DNA of 34,577 bases from Pseudomonas entomophila (GTDB taxonomy: Bacteria > Pseudomonadota > Gammaproteobacteria > Pseudomonadales > Pseudomonadaceae), in NCBI RefSeq assembly GCF_029478665.1, contig NZ_JARPQB010000055.1, positions 1-34,577 on the forward strand, given 5' to 3'. Below, piece by piece: positions 23,928 to 31,693 of this stretch; within the stretch, counting starts at the first letter, position 1, and every line of letters begins with the position of its first letter. Under the pieces are notes generated by a model. It was not told the DNA's origin. It saw nothing but the letters and a program-made list of their open reading frames with translations, and ran no database searches. The position numbers were made by a program, and so were the translations under genes.

Positions 23928-25988
23928 TCAGAAGTCCTTGCACAACCGCAAGGCGTCGTAGATCGCCGCATGCACGTTGCGCTGGGCCACGCAGTCGCCG
24001 ATGCGATACAGCAGGTAGCCCTCGCCCGGCTGGCCGAGGATCGGCTGCGGCTTGATGGCGAACAGCGCCTCCACATCGATCTGGCCCTTGTTGCGCGAAC
24101 CGTCCTTCAGCGCGTAGTACAGCTGCTCGTCGGGACGCACGCCGTTCTCCACCACCACTTGGTCGACCACGCGCTCTTCCTTTGCGCCGGTGTATTCGTT
24201 CTCCAGCACCGCCACCAGCTTGTCGCCTTCGCGGTAGACCTTTTCCAGCATCATGTCGCCGGTCATGATCACTTCTTTCGGGTACATGCTGCGGTAGTAG
24301 GTCGGGAAGGTGGTGCCGCCCATGGCCACGCCCGGTTTGATGTCGTCGGTGACGATCTCGACCTGGCTGCCCTTGTCGGCGATGAAGTCAGCCACCGACA
24401 TGCCGGTGAATTCGCAGATGGTGTCGTACACCAGCACGTTCTTGCCCGGCGCGACCTTGCCGTCGAGCACGTCCCAGCTGCTGACCACCAGCCCTTCGGC
24501 GGCGCCCCAGTGCTCGTTCTGCTCGAGGAACGAATGCCCGCCCACGGCAAGCACGATGATGTCCGGGCGCAGGTCCTGGATGGTCGCCACGTCTGCGGCG
24601 GTGCCCAGGCGCAGGTCGACCTTCAGGCGGGCGAACTCCAGCTGGTACCAGCGGGTGATGCCGGCGATCTGGTCGCGTTGCGGCGCCTTGGCGGCGATGG
24701 TGATCTGCCCGCCAATCTGCTCTTTCTTCTCGAACACGGTGACGTCGTGGCCACGCTCGGCGGCGACGCGTGCCGCTTCCATGCCGGCAGGGCCGGCGCC
24801 GACCACCACCACCTTGCGCTTCGGCCCGGTGGATTTCTCGATGATGTGCGGCACGCCCATGTATTCACGGGAGGTCGCGGCGTTCTGGATGCACAGCACG
24901 TCCAGGCCCTGGTACTGGCGGTCGATGCAGTAGTTGGCGCCCACGCACTGCTTGATCTGGTCGACCTGGCCCATCTTGATCTTGGCGATCAGGTGCGGGT
25001 CGGCGATATGTGCGCGGGTCATGCCGACCATGTCGACGTAGCCGCCTTCCAGAATACGCGTGGCCTGGTTCGGGTCCTTGATGTTCTGCGCGTGCAGCAC
25101 CGGGACCTTGACCACTTCCTTGATGCCGGCCGCCAGGTGCAGGAACGGCTCCGGCGGGTAGCTCATGTTGGGGATGACGTTGGCCAGGGTGTTGTGGGTG
25201 TCGCAGCCCGAGCCGACCACGCCGATGAAATCGAGCATGCCGGTGGCGTCGTAGTAGGCGGCGATCTGCTTCATGTCCTCGTGGCTCAGGCCATCGGGGT
25301 GGAACTCGTCGCCGCAGATGCGCATGCCCACGCAGAAGTCATCACCGACCTCCTTGCGCACCGCCTTGAGCACTTCCAGGCCGAACTTCATGCGGCCCTC
25401 GAAGGTACCACCCCATTCGTCGGTACGCTTGTTGACCCGCGGGCTCCAGAACTGGTCGATCATGTGCTGGTGCACGGCCGACAGTTCGACGCCGTCCAGG
25501 CCGCCTTCCTTGGCCCGGCGCGCCGCTTGCGCGTAGTTGCCGATCACCCGCCAGATCTCTTCCGGCTCGATGGTCTTGCAGGTGGCGCGGTGCACCGGTT
25601 CACGGATGCCCGATGGCGACATCAGGGTCGGCCAGTTGAAGCCGTCCCAGCGCGAGCGCCGGCCCATGTGGGTAATCTGGATCATGATCTTGGCGCCATG
25701 CTTGTGCATGGCGTCGGCGAGGTTCTGGAAGTGCGGGATGATGCGGTCGGTGGACAGGTTCACCGACGACCACCACTCCTGCGGGCTGTCGATGGCCACC
25801 ACCGACGAACCGCCGCAGATCGCCAGGCCGATGCCGCCCTTGGCCTTCTCTTCGTAGTACTTCACGTAGCGGTCGGTGGTCATGCCGCCGTCAGTGGCGT
25901 AGACCTCGGCGTGCGCGGTGCTGAGCACGCGGTTGCGGATGGTCAGTTTGCCGATCTGGATCGGCTGGAACATTGCTTCGAATGCCAT
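23928..25988 (-). CDS. dgcA: Dimethylglycine demethylase, OYE/TMADH-like
   Basis: This 686-residue flavoprotein belongs to the trimethylamine/dimethylamine dehydrogenase family and converts dimethylglycine to sarcosine and formaldehyde. Residues ~5-340 form the FMN-binding TIM barrel (VLSTAHAEVY; VELSAVHQHMIDQFWSP). The FAD/NAD-like domain starts at ~392 (KVVVVGAGPAGMEAA) and runs to the end (GDCVAQRNVHAAIYDALRL). Between them CVGANYC ... C supplies Cys348, Cys354 and Cys366; the second of the four canonical [4Fe-4S] cysteines is Ala351. It starts 15 bp after the DUF5943 gene and is followed by dgcB and etfAB. Confidence 0.95.
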   Translation of the reverse strand: MAFEAMFQPIQIGKLTIRNRVLSTAHAEVYATDGGMTTDRYVKYYEEKAKGGIGLAICGGSSVVAIDSPQEWWSSVNLSTDRIIPHFQNLADAMHKHGAKIMIQITHMGRRSRWDGFNWPTLMSPSGIREPVHRATCKTIEPEEIWRVIGNYAQAARRAKEGGLDGVELSAVHQHMIDQFWSPRVNKRTDEWGGTFEGRMKFGLEVLKAVRKEVGDDFCVGMRICGDEFHPDGLSHEDMKQIAAYYDATGMLDFIGVVGSGCDTHNTLANVIPNMSYPPEPFLHLAAGIKEVVKVPVLHAQNIKDPNQATRILEGGYVDMVGMTRAHIADPHLIAKIKMGQVDQIKQCVGANYCIDRQYQGLDVLCIQNAATSREYMGVPHIIEKSTGPKRKVVVVGAGPAGMEAARVAAERGHDVTVFEKKEQIGGQITIAAKAPQRDQIAGITRWYQLEFARLKVDLRLGTAADVATIQDLRPDIIVLAVGGHSFLEQNEHWGAAEGLVVSSWDVLDGKVAPGKNVLVYDTICEFTGMSVADFIADKGSQVEIVTDDIKPGVAMGGTTFPTYYRSMYPKEVIMTGDMMLEKVYREGDKLVAVLENEYTGAKEERVVDQVVVENGVRPDEQLYYALKDGSRNKGQIDVEALFAIKPQPILGQPGEGYLLYRIGDCVAQRNVHAAIYDALRLCKDF

Positions 25989-26003
25989 GACGCTGTCTCC
26001 GGC

Positions 26004-26534
26004 TTACAACGGCTTCGTAACGAACAGGCCATCTTCGTGGCCTTCTTCCGACCCGCCGTAGACCTGCTCGGCCACGGTGCGGATCGAGCTGCCGCGGGCA
26101 GCGAGAATCTGGTCCATGGCCCCGGCGAACCAGCCGGTGAACATGTAGTCGACCTTGCGGCCGCACTTGCCATAGACGTACACGAACGCGGAGTGCTTGA
26201 GCTTGACGCTGCAGGTGCCCTTGTCCAGGTCGATGTCCTGGATCTGGAACAGGCCCCAGCCGCGCTGCGACAGGCGTTTCATGTAGTGCTCGAACACCGC
26301 CACGCCTTCCAGGCCATGGCACTCGGCTTCTTTCTCGCACCAGTGCCAGGCAGACTTGTAGCCAGCCTTGTAGAGGATCTCGGCATACTTGTCGGCGCCC
26401 AGCACTTCCTCGATGCCCATGTGGTTGTTGACGAAGAAGTGGCGTGGCACGTAGAGCATCGGCAGGGCATCGCTGGTCCAGACACCGGTCTCGCTGTCGA
26501 CTTCGATTGGCAATTGCGGGGCGATCTTGGCCAT
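26004..26534 (-). CDS. DUF5943 protein of the dgc operon
   Basis: This 176-residue cytoplasmic protein has no signal peptide or membrane helix. It contains an N-terminal PxLPIEVD segment, a middle CEKEAECHGLEGVAVFEHYM stretch, and a late segment FVYVYGKCGRKVDYMFTGWF. The overall pattern is like small ligand-binding V4R-type folds, though I cannot assign it firmly. Cys66, Cys72 and Cys124 are possible ligand or redox residues. It is positioned between the dipeptidase-like gene and dgcA (15 bp before dgcA) and keeps this place in P. aeruginosa (PA5397 position), which suggests a part in dimethylglycine demethylation or its control. Function is unknown. Confidence 0.8.
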   Translation of the reverse strand: MAKIAPQLPIEVDSETGVWTSDALPMLYVPRHFFVNNHMGIEEVLGADKYAEILYKAGYKSAWHWCEKEAECHGLEGVAVFEHYMKRLSQRGWGLFQIQDIDLDKGTCSVKLKHSAFVYVYGKCGRKVDYMFTGWFAGAMDQILAARGSSIRTVAEQVYGGSEEGHEDGLFVTKPL

Positions 26535-26612
26535 GGAAACTCAACTCCATACAAATTTTTATTGGTGTGCCCCGGCGTTGCTGGCAGGGGCTTTCAGGCT
26601 CGGAGTGCGGCT

Positions 26613-27590
26613 TTACTCGCCCCACACATCCTTGAGGACGTTGACCCAGTTTTCGCCCATGATCTTGCGCACCACGCGTTCAGAGTGGCCGCGCTTGAGC
26701 AGGGTCTCGGTGAGGTTGGGGAACTCGCCGACGGTGCGGATGCCCAGCGGGTTGATGATCTTGCCGAAGTTGGTCAGGCGCCGGGCGTAGCCCTTGTCGT
26801 GAGTGAGGTACTCGAAGAAGTCCTGGCCGTGGCCCTGGGTGAAGTCGGTGCCGATGCCGATGGCGTCTTCACCGACGATGTTCATGGTGTACTCGATGGC
26901 TTCGGCGTAGTCGTCAATGGTCGAGTCGATGCCCTTGGCCAGGAACGGCGCGAACATGGTCACGCCGACGAAGCCGCCGTGGTCGGCGATGAACTTCAGC
27001 TCTGCGTCGGACTTGTTGCGCGGGTGTTCCTTAAGCCCGGAAGGCAGGCAGTGGGAATAGCAGACCGGCTTCTTCGATTCGAGGATGACCTCTTCGCTGG
27101 TCTTGGAGCCCACATGCGAGAGGTCGCACATGATGCCCACGCGGTTCATCTCGGCGACGATCTCGCGGCCGAAGCCCGACAGGCCACCGTCACGCTCGTA
27201 GCAACCGGTGCCCACCAGGTTCTGGGTGTTGTAGCACATCTGCACGATGCCCACGCCGAGCTGCTTGAACACGTCGACGTAGGCGATCTGGTCCTCGAAG
27301 GCATGGGCGTTCTGGAAGCCGAAGAGGATGCCGGTCTTGCCCAGCTCCTTGGCCTTGCGGATGTCGGCGGTGGTACGCACCGGCATCACCAGGTCGCTGT
27401 TCTCGCGGATCAGCTTCTGGCTGGAGGCGATGTTGTCGACGGTGGCCTTGAACCCCTCCCACACCGACACCGTGCAGTTGGCCGCGGTCAGCCCGCCCTT
27501 GCGCATGTCCTCGAACAGCTCGCGGTTCCATTTGGCAATGATCAGGCCGTCGATGACGATGCTGTCGGCGTGAAGTTCGGCTGGGCTCAT
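26613..27590 (-). CDS. M19 dipeptidase-like protein with missing metal ligands
   Basis: This 325-residue protein is clearly of the membrane dipeptidase (peptidase M19) fold: CDLSHVGSKTSEEVI around residue 155-168, PVCYSHCLPSGLKEHPRN at 185-202 and GIGTDFTQGHGQDFFEYL near 245. His159 and His180 would be zinc ligands. The usual N-terminal HxD is absent (IDGLIIAKWN, Leu16/Ile18 in its place) and the bridging Glu is replaced near Gln93 (LFGFQNAHAF). Normal binuclear dipeptidase activity is therefore doubtful. It is the first gene of the dgc operon; AAGGGG precedes the ATG at 27590. A frame reaching 27740 is less likely. Its role in betaine catabolism is unknown. Confidence 0.85.
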   Translation of the reverse strand: MSPAELHADSIVIDGLIIAKWNRELFEDMRKGGLTAANCTVSVWEGFKATVDNIASSQKLIRENSDLVMPVRTTADIRKAKELGKTGILFGFQNAHAFEDQIAYVDVFKQLGVGIVQMCYNTQNLVGTGCYERDGGLSGFGREIVAEMNRVGIMCDLSHVGSKTSEEVILESKKPVCYSHCLPSGLKEHPRNKSDAELKFIADHGGFVGVTMFAPFLAKGIDSTIDDYAEAIEYTMNIVGEDAIGIGTDFTQGHGQDFFEYLTHDKGYARRLTNFGKIINPLGIRTVGEFPNLTETLLKRGHSERVVRKIMGENWVNVLKDVWGE

Positions 27591-27688
27591 CAGGCTGTCC
27601 CCTTTTATCGAGTTTGGCTGCGCCGAATCCTGTGCCGGCGCTTTGGGGCCAGCATATGCCTGCGGCTGGATGCGCCCCGATGCAAAAA

Positions 27689-27704
27689 CGACAGGGGGTT
27701 TGCC
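27689..27704 (-). promoter_or_regulatory. Candidate operator upstream of dgc operon
   Basis: CGACAGGGGG-TT-TGCC (plus-strand reading) lies about 100 bp upstream of the dipeptidase ATG and repeats the motif found before fdhA at 2071-2085. On the transcribed strand it is GGCA-AA-CCCCCTGTCG. Confidence 0.35.
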
Positions 27705-27876
27705 GAAAGCGTCAACGCCCTCCCCGACGCGCTCTGGCACGGCCTTCGCAGATGAGAGCCAGTCTCGACAACCCAGGTTTGTAAGGCTTTGATGAACTTT
27801 TTGTCAGGGAGCTATCGCCGCCGCCACCGGCTGAGCGAGAATCCTGCGATTCGTCAGCCTGATCGGGAGAAAACGG

Positions 27877-28278
27877 ATGAAATCAATGGCATGGCTGGTT
27901 CTGCTGGTTGTCGCGTGCGGCGCGCAGGCCGCCGAGGAAGAAAGCACGCCCTGCGACAACGTCGAGAGCGACCAGCAAGGCTACGCGTGCGCCGCCTACA
28001 ACAAGCAAACCGCCGAGCGGGAGCTGAAGTCGGCCTACGAAGACTTGATCCAGCGCATTCGCGACCAGTACGCGGACGAGAGCGACAAGGCAGCGGCGCT
28101 GACCGGCAAGATGGAAGCCGCCGAAAAGCTCTGGGCGCAGTTGCGCGATGCCGACTGCAAGGTCGAAACCTATGCCGAGAAGCCCGGCAGCAAGGCGTTC
28201 GAGGCGGCGTGGAACACCTGCGTGGCACAGCGTAGCGATGAACGCTCGGAGTACTTGCAGTCGATCGGGCAGCAGTAG
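27877..28278 (+). CDS. LprI/DUF1311-like secreted protein
   Basis: This 133-residue protein has a signal peptide (MKSMAWLVLLVVACGAQA, cut at about 18-20) and a helical mature part with four cysteines (in PCDNVES, YACAAYNK, DADCKVE and WNTCVAQ) that can form two disulfides. This is the lysozyme-inhibitor LprI N-terminal domain pattern. GGGAG lies 8 nt upstream. It is divergent from the dgc operon and unrelated to it by function as far as can be seen; it may share the 286-bp control region. A lysozyme-inhibitor role is only a family association. Confidence 0.75.
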   Translation: MKSMAWLVLLVVACGAQAAEEESTPCDNVESDQQGYACAAYNKQTAERELKSAYEDLIQRIRDQYADESDKAAALTGKMEAAEKLWAQLRDADCKVETYAEKPGSKAFEAAWNTCVAQRSDERSEYLQSIGQQ

Positions 28279-28299
28279 GGCGCCAGCACCAACCTCACC

Positions 28300-28370
28300 C
28301 TGTAGGAGCCAGCCTTGCTGGCGAACCAAGCGCCGCGAAGGATGGCCAGTACCACCAGCTCCTGCAGGGG
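28300..28370. repeat. REP with decayed partner
   Basis: A full CCAGCC-class arm (28300-28327) lies after the LprI-like gene, but the opposite arm is reduced to CTCCTGCAGG near 28359. This is the only clearly eroded doublet in the window besides the edge copy. Confidence 0.75.
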
Positions 28371-28377
28371 TGATGCA

Positions 28378-29472
28378 TCAGGCCGCTGACGGCTTCAGCT
28401 CGACCACATGGGTCTTGTTGAAATGCCCGTCCATGCTGACCTCATCCACCAACAGCTTCTGCGCTGGCCAGTCGAAGGTCAAACGCAGGTAGGTGCCTGC
28501 ATTCAAAGCTCCGGTCTTGAATTGGGGCACGCTACCGAAACTGTGGTGGTATTTGCCAACGTTCCAGTGGGTGTGGCCGGTAAACACCGCCACCACGCCA
28601 TGTTTCTCCAGCAATTTGGGAAACACACCATAGTGAATCTTCATATCCTGCCACTCCCAGTCCTTGTGCATGTTGACGATCACCGTCTCGCCCTTGGCCT
28701 GGGCCTCCTCCAACTGCCGCTCCAGCCAGCCCAGCGAGCGGGTGATCACGAAATGGCGCTTGGGCTTGAATGACCAGCCGCCCCCCGTGCTCCACTCCCG
28801 TTCATAGGTCGGTTCGTTGTTCAGCTGGATGATGCGCACCCGGCCCACCGTGACCGAATAGGACAGTGACCCCTCATGGGTGTCGTTCTCATACCGGTAA
28901 TCGAAGGCGTTGACCGGCCCGATGGCCTGGACCCAGGCAATGTGGTCGCAAACGGCATCACGGGCGCAGCCATTGTTGCCGCAGTCGTTCACGTTGTTGT
29001 CGTAGTCATGGTTGCCCAACCCGGGCAGCGTCAGCGGTCCGCCCACGCCAGCCGCCATCTTGCGGAACATCTTCTGCACCGCGCTGCGCTCGCGGCCATG
29101 GCCGTACTCGGTGATATCTCCATTGATCACCACCGGCACGTGATAAGGCTCGGCACGCTCGCGGCCGATCGCCTCGTAGACCGGCGCGGTCTTGTGCCAA
29201 CCCGCCGAGTCGACCTCCTCCTGGTACTCGTCGAAGCGCTGACTCATGTAGCGGAACCCTTGCGGGTCCGAAGCGATGATCATCTTCTGTCGGCCCTGCG
29301 GGTACTCGACCAAGCGGTTCCAGCCGGAACGGTAGTAATCCCCGTAGGTGTCGGTGGTGGTGTCTTCGCAACCCGCCACGGCAGCGTTGGCCCAACCGGC
29401 CGGCATCACCAGCGACGACGCCAGCAGCAGCGTGGGCAACAGCGCCTTTGGGATAGGTAGTGTAAGAATCAT
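28378..29472 (-). CDS. Secreted metallophosphoesterase
   Basis: This 364-residue protein has a signal peptide (~residues 1-30, ending in Ala-rich sequence) and a calcineurin-like phosphoesterase domain. The motifs in order are IIASDPQ (replacing the usual DxH), VVINGDITEYGHG (metal-bridging Asp), LPGLGNHDYDN, NMHKD and VFTGHTHWN. It is therefore exported and probably hydrolyses a phosphate ester; the substrate is unknown. The N-terminal half includes a Cys-containing insert (DCGNNGCARDAVCDH). It sits alone between the LprI-like gene and cdhR, on the minus strand, with AGGA upstream of the ATG. Nothing links it to carnitine metabolism. Confidence 0.8.
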   Translation of the reverse strand: MILTLPIPKALLPTLLLASSLVMPAGWANAAVAGCEDTTTDTYGDYYRSGWNRLVEYPQGRQKMIIASDPQGFRYMSQRFDEYQEEVDSAGWHKTAPVYEAIGRERAEPYHVPVVINGDITEYGHGRERSAVQKMFRKMAAGVGGPLTLPGLGNHDYDNNVNDCGNNGCARDAVCDHIAWVQAIGPVNAFDYRYENDTHEGSLSYSVTVGRVRIIQLNNEPTYEREWSTGGGWSFKPKRHFVITRSLGWLERQLEEAQAKGETVIVNMHKDWEWQDMKIHYGVFPKLLEKHGVVAVFTGHTHWNVGKYHHSFGSVPQFKTGALNAGTYLRLTFDWPAQKLLVDEVSMDGHFNKTHVVELKPSAA

Positions 29473-29548
29473 CCAGGCAATCCTCGTTCAATGAGTGAAC
29501 TGCCTACGCTAGATATAAACACTGCCAACAATAATCAGGAAACAGGTC

Positions 29549-30499
29549 CTACTGAGACGCTGCGTTCGCCTGACGATCCTGGCGCGGACAGCGCTCGAAC
29601 CGCACCCGGTAGCAGCGGGTGAAATACGAAGCCGACTCGAAGCCGCAGGCCACGCCCACCTCCAGCACGCTCATGTCGGTCTGGCGCAACAGTTGCCGGG
29701 CCTTGTCCAGCCGCAATCGCAGATAGAAGCCGCTGGGCGTGTCGCCCAGGTGCAGACGGAACAAGCGCTCCAACTGACGCCGGGTGACTTGCACCGCATC
29801 GGCCAGCACCTGGGTATTCAACGGCAGCTCGGTGTTGCGCTCCATCTCGCCGATCACCTTGACCAGCTTCTTGTTGCGCAGCCCGTAGCGCGTGGCGATC
29901 TGCATGCGCTGGTGGTCCTGGCGCGGGCGGATGCGCCCGAGCACGAACTGCTCCGACACCTGAACCGCCAGCTCACTGCCATGGGCCTGGGCGATGAGAT
30001 CGAGCATCAGGTCGATGGAGGCGGTCCCGCCCGCGCAAGTGATACGCCGACGGTCGATCTCGAACAGTTCCTGGGTGGCCTGCAAGCGTGGGTAGCGTTC
30101 CTTGAACGCCTCCAATGCCTCCCAATGCACGGTGGCGCGATGACCGTCGAGCAGGCCGGCCTCGGCGAGCACCATGGCACCGGTATCGATGCCACCGAGC
30201 ACCACGCCTTCATGATCGAAGCGACGCAACTGCTGCTGCAACACCGCCCCATGACAGGCCAGCGGCTCGAAGCCAGCGACCACCAGCAGCAGCCGGGGAT
30301 GCTCGCCCTCGCCCAGCACGCCATCGGCATTCACCGACATGCCATTGCTCGCTTGCACCGCACCGCCGTCCAGGCTCAGCACGCGCCAGCGATACAGCGG
30401 CCCACGGAAGCGATTGGCTACTCGCAGCGGCTCGATGGCACTGATGAAACCCATGGCCGAGAAGCCCGGCAGCAGCAGGAAATCGATGGTTTCGGGCAT
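29549..30499 (-). CDS. cdhR: Carnitine catabolism regulator, AraC/GATase type
   Basis: This 316-residue transcription factor has an N-terminal GATase1/DJ-1-like sensor domain (DFLLLPGFSAMGFISAIEPL to about 190). Its nucleophile position reads GGIDTGAMVLA, without a catalytic cysteine, as in this regulator group. The C-terminal AraC DNA-binding domain has two helix-turn-helix units (LADAVQVTRRQLERLF; VLEVGVACGFESASYFTRCY). It activates caiX-cdhCAB in response to carnitine in P. aeruginosa. The ATG at 30499 is chosen for the GGAG 6 nt upstream; an ATG at 30565 would add 22 unsupported residues. It is divergent from caiX. Confidence 0.9.
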   Translation of the reverse strand: MPETIDFLLLPGFSAMGFISAIEPLRVANRFRGPLYRWRVLSLDGGAVQASNGMSVNADGVLGEGEHPRLLLVVAGFEPLACHGAVLQQQLRRFDHEGVVLGGIDTGAMVLAEAGLLDGHRATVHWEALEAFKERYPRLQATQELFEIDRRRITCAGGTASIDLMLDLIAQAHGSELAVQVSEQFVLGRIRPRQDHQRMQIATRYGLRNKKLVKVIGEMERNTELPLNTQVLADAVQVTRRQLERLFRLHLGDTPSGFYLRLRLDKARQLLRQTDMSVLEVGVACGFESASYFTRCYRVRFERCPRQDRQANAASQ

Positions 30500-30519
30500 T
30501 GCTCGCTCCACAGTGAAAG

Positions 30520-30555
30520 TGGTCGCCTCCGTGCAAGTCTTGGTCGCCAGGGTGC
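30520..30555. promoter_or_regulatory. Direct repeat, candidate CdhR site
   Basis: TGGTCGCC-N3-GTGC occurs twice in the same orientation (30520-30534 and 30541-30555), offset by exactly 21 bp. That is two helical turns, the arrangement expected for an AraC-family dimer. It lies in the cdhR-caiX gap, 90-125 bp before the caiX ATG. Confidence 0.5.
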
Positions 30556-30644
30556 GATTTTCCATCCCGCTGCCAGCGTAGCTTGTTCACACGGCCCGCA
30601 GAGGCCGGCACCCATAAAAAACGCACTGCCGATGGAGAGCCACC

Positions 30645-31589
30645 ATGCAACGCTTTATCCGCCGCAGCCTGTTGTCCCTCGCACTCAGCACCACCCTCGC
30701 CACACCACTATTTGCCGCCGAACCTGCCGCCTGCAAGGACGTGCGCCTGGGCGTGGTCAACTGGACCGACGTGATCGCCACCAGCGCCATGGCCCAGGTG
30801 CTGCTCGACGGCCTGGGCTACCAGACCAAGCAGACCAGCGCCTCGCAGCAGATCATCTTCGCCGGCATCCGCGACAAGCGCCTGGACCTGTTCCTGGGTT
30901 ACTGGAACCCGATCATGACCCAGACCATCACCCCGTTCATCCAGGCCAACCAGGTCAAGGTGCTCGACAAGCCCAGCCTGGAAGACGCCCGCGCCACCCT
31001 CGCCGTGCCCAAGTACCTCGCCGACAAGGGCCTGAAGACCTTCGCCGACATCCACAAGTTCGAGAAGGAACTCGGCGGCAAGCTCTACGGCATCGAGCCG
31101 GGCTCGGGTGCCAACACCCAGATCAAGGCGATGATCGCCAAGAACCAGTTCGACCTTGGCAAGTTCCAGTTGGTCGAGTCGAGCGAGGCCGGCATGCTCG
31201 CCGCGGTCGACCGCGCGGTGCGGCGCAAGGAGGCGGTGGTGTTCTTCGGCTGGGCGCCGCACCCGATGAACGTGAACATCGACATGGTCTACCTCGGCGA
31301 CAGCCAGGACGCCCTCGGCCCGGACGAGGGCCGTGCCACGGTGTGGACGGTGACCGCGCCGGACTATGCCGCACGCTGCCCCAATGCCAGTCGCCTGCTG
31401 GCCAACCTGAGCTTCAGCGCCGAGGACGAGAGCCGGATGATGCAGCCGCTGCTCGATCACAAGGATGCCCTGGAGTCCGCCCGCCAGTGGCTCAAGGACC
31501 ACCCCGAGGACAAGGCGCGCTGGCTTGAAGGGGTAATGACCTTCGACGGCAAGCCGGCTGCTGACAACCTCAAGCTCAGCGCCAACTGA
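30645..31589 (+). CDS. caiX: Carnitine-binding ABC transporter periplasmic protein
   Basis: This 314-residue solute-binding protein of the quaternary-amine (OpuAC/ChoX) family has a signal peptide (MQRFIRRSLLSLALSTTLA to AA, cut near 24). The mature protein begins with CKDVRLGVVNWTD, and Trp-rich ligand-box segments follow (LFLGYWNPIMTQ; FFGWAPHPMN), as expected for trimethylammonium binding. No permease or ATPase genes are adjacent; in pseudomonads CaiX works with the core transporter CbcWV encoded elsewhere. GGAG precedes the ATG by 8-9 nt. It is the first gene of the carnitine block, and a perfect REP doublet separates it from cdhC. Confidence 0.93.
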   Translation: MQRFIRRSLLSLALSTTLATPLFAAEPAACKDVRLGVVNWTDVIATSAMAQVLLDGLGYQTKQTSASQQIIFAGIRDKRLDLFLGYWNPIMTQTITPFIQANQVKVLDKPSLEDARATLAVPKYLADKGLKTFADIHKFEKELGGKLYGIEPGSGANTQIKAMIAKNQFDLGKFQLVESSEAGMLAAVDRAVRRKEAVVFFGWAPHPMNVNIDMVYLGDSQDALGPDEGRATVWTVTAPDYAARCPNASRLLANLSFSAEDESRMMQPLLDHKDALESARQWLKDHPEDKARWLEGVMTFDGKPAADNLKLSAN

Positions 31590-31598
31590 CAGATCGCA

Positions 31599-31661
31599 TC
31601 GCGGATGAATCCGCTCCTACAGGATGCAGCACGCCCGCTGTAGGAGCGGATTCATCCGCGA
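31599..31661. repeat. REP doublet between caiX and cdhC
   Basis: Perfect 24-bp arms (TCGCGGATGAATCCGCTCCT plus ACAG and complement) around a 15-bp spacer. The hairpin could leave caiX mRNA more abundant than the downstream enzyme genes. Confidence 0.92.
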
Positions 31662-31693
31662 AAAGCCCACAAACGATTCCAGAAGGAACCCCC

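Noticed and set aside
9858..27704. TGTCG core as a common GbdR/SouR signature before glyA, gbcA, fdhA and the dgc operon
   Set aside because: The five bases are too short to be significant in GC-rich DNA and the flanks differ between sites; only the longer shared motif at fdhA and the dgc operon is kept.
23922..27755. 1277-residue open frame opposite dgcA, DUF5943 and the dipeptidase-like gene
   Set aside because: It spans three real minus-strand genes and their gaps and has no domain pattern; it is a shadow frame.
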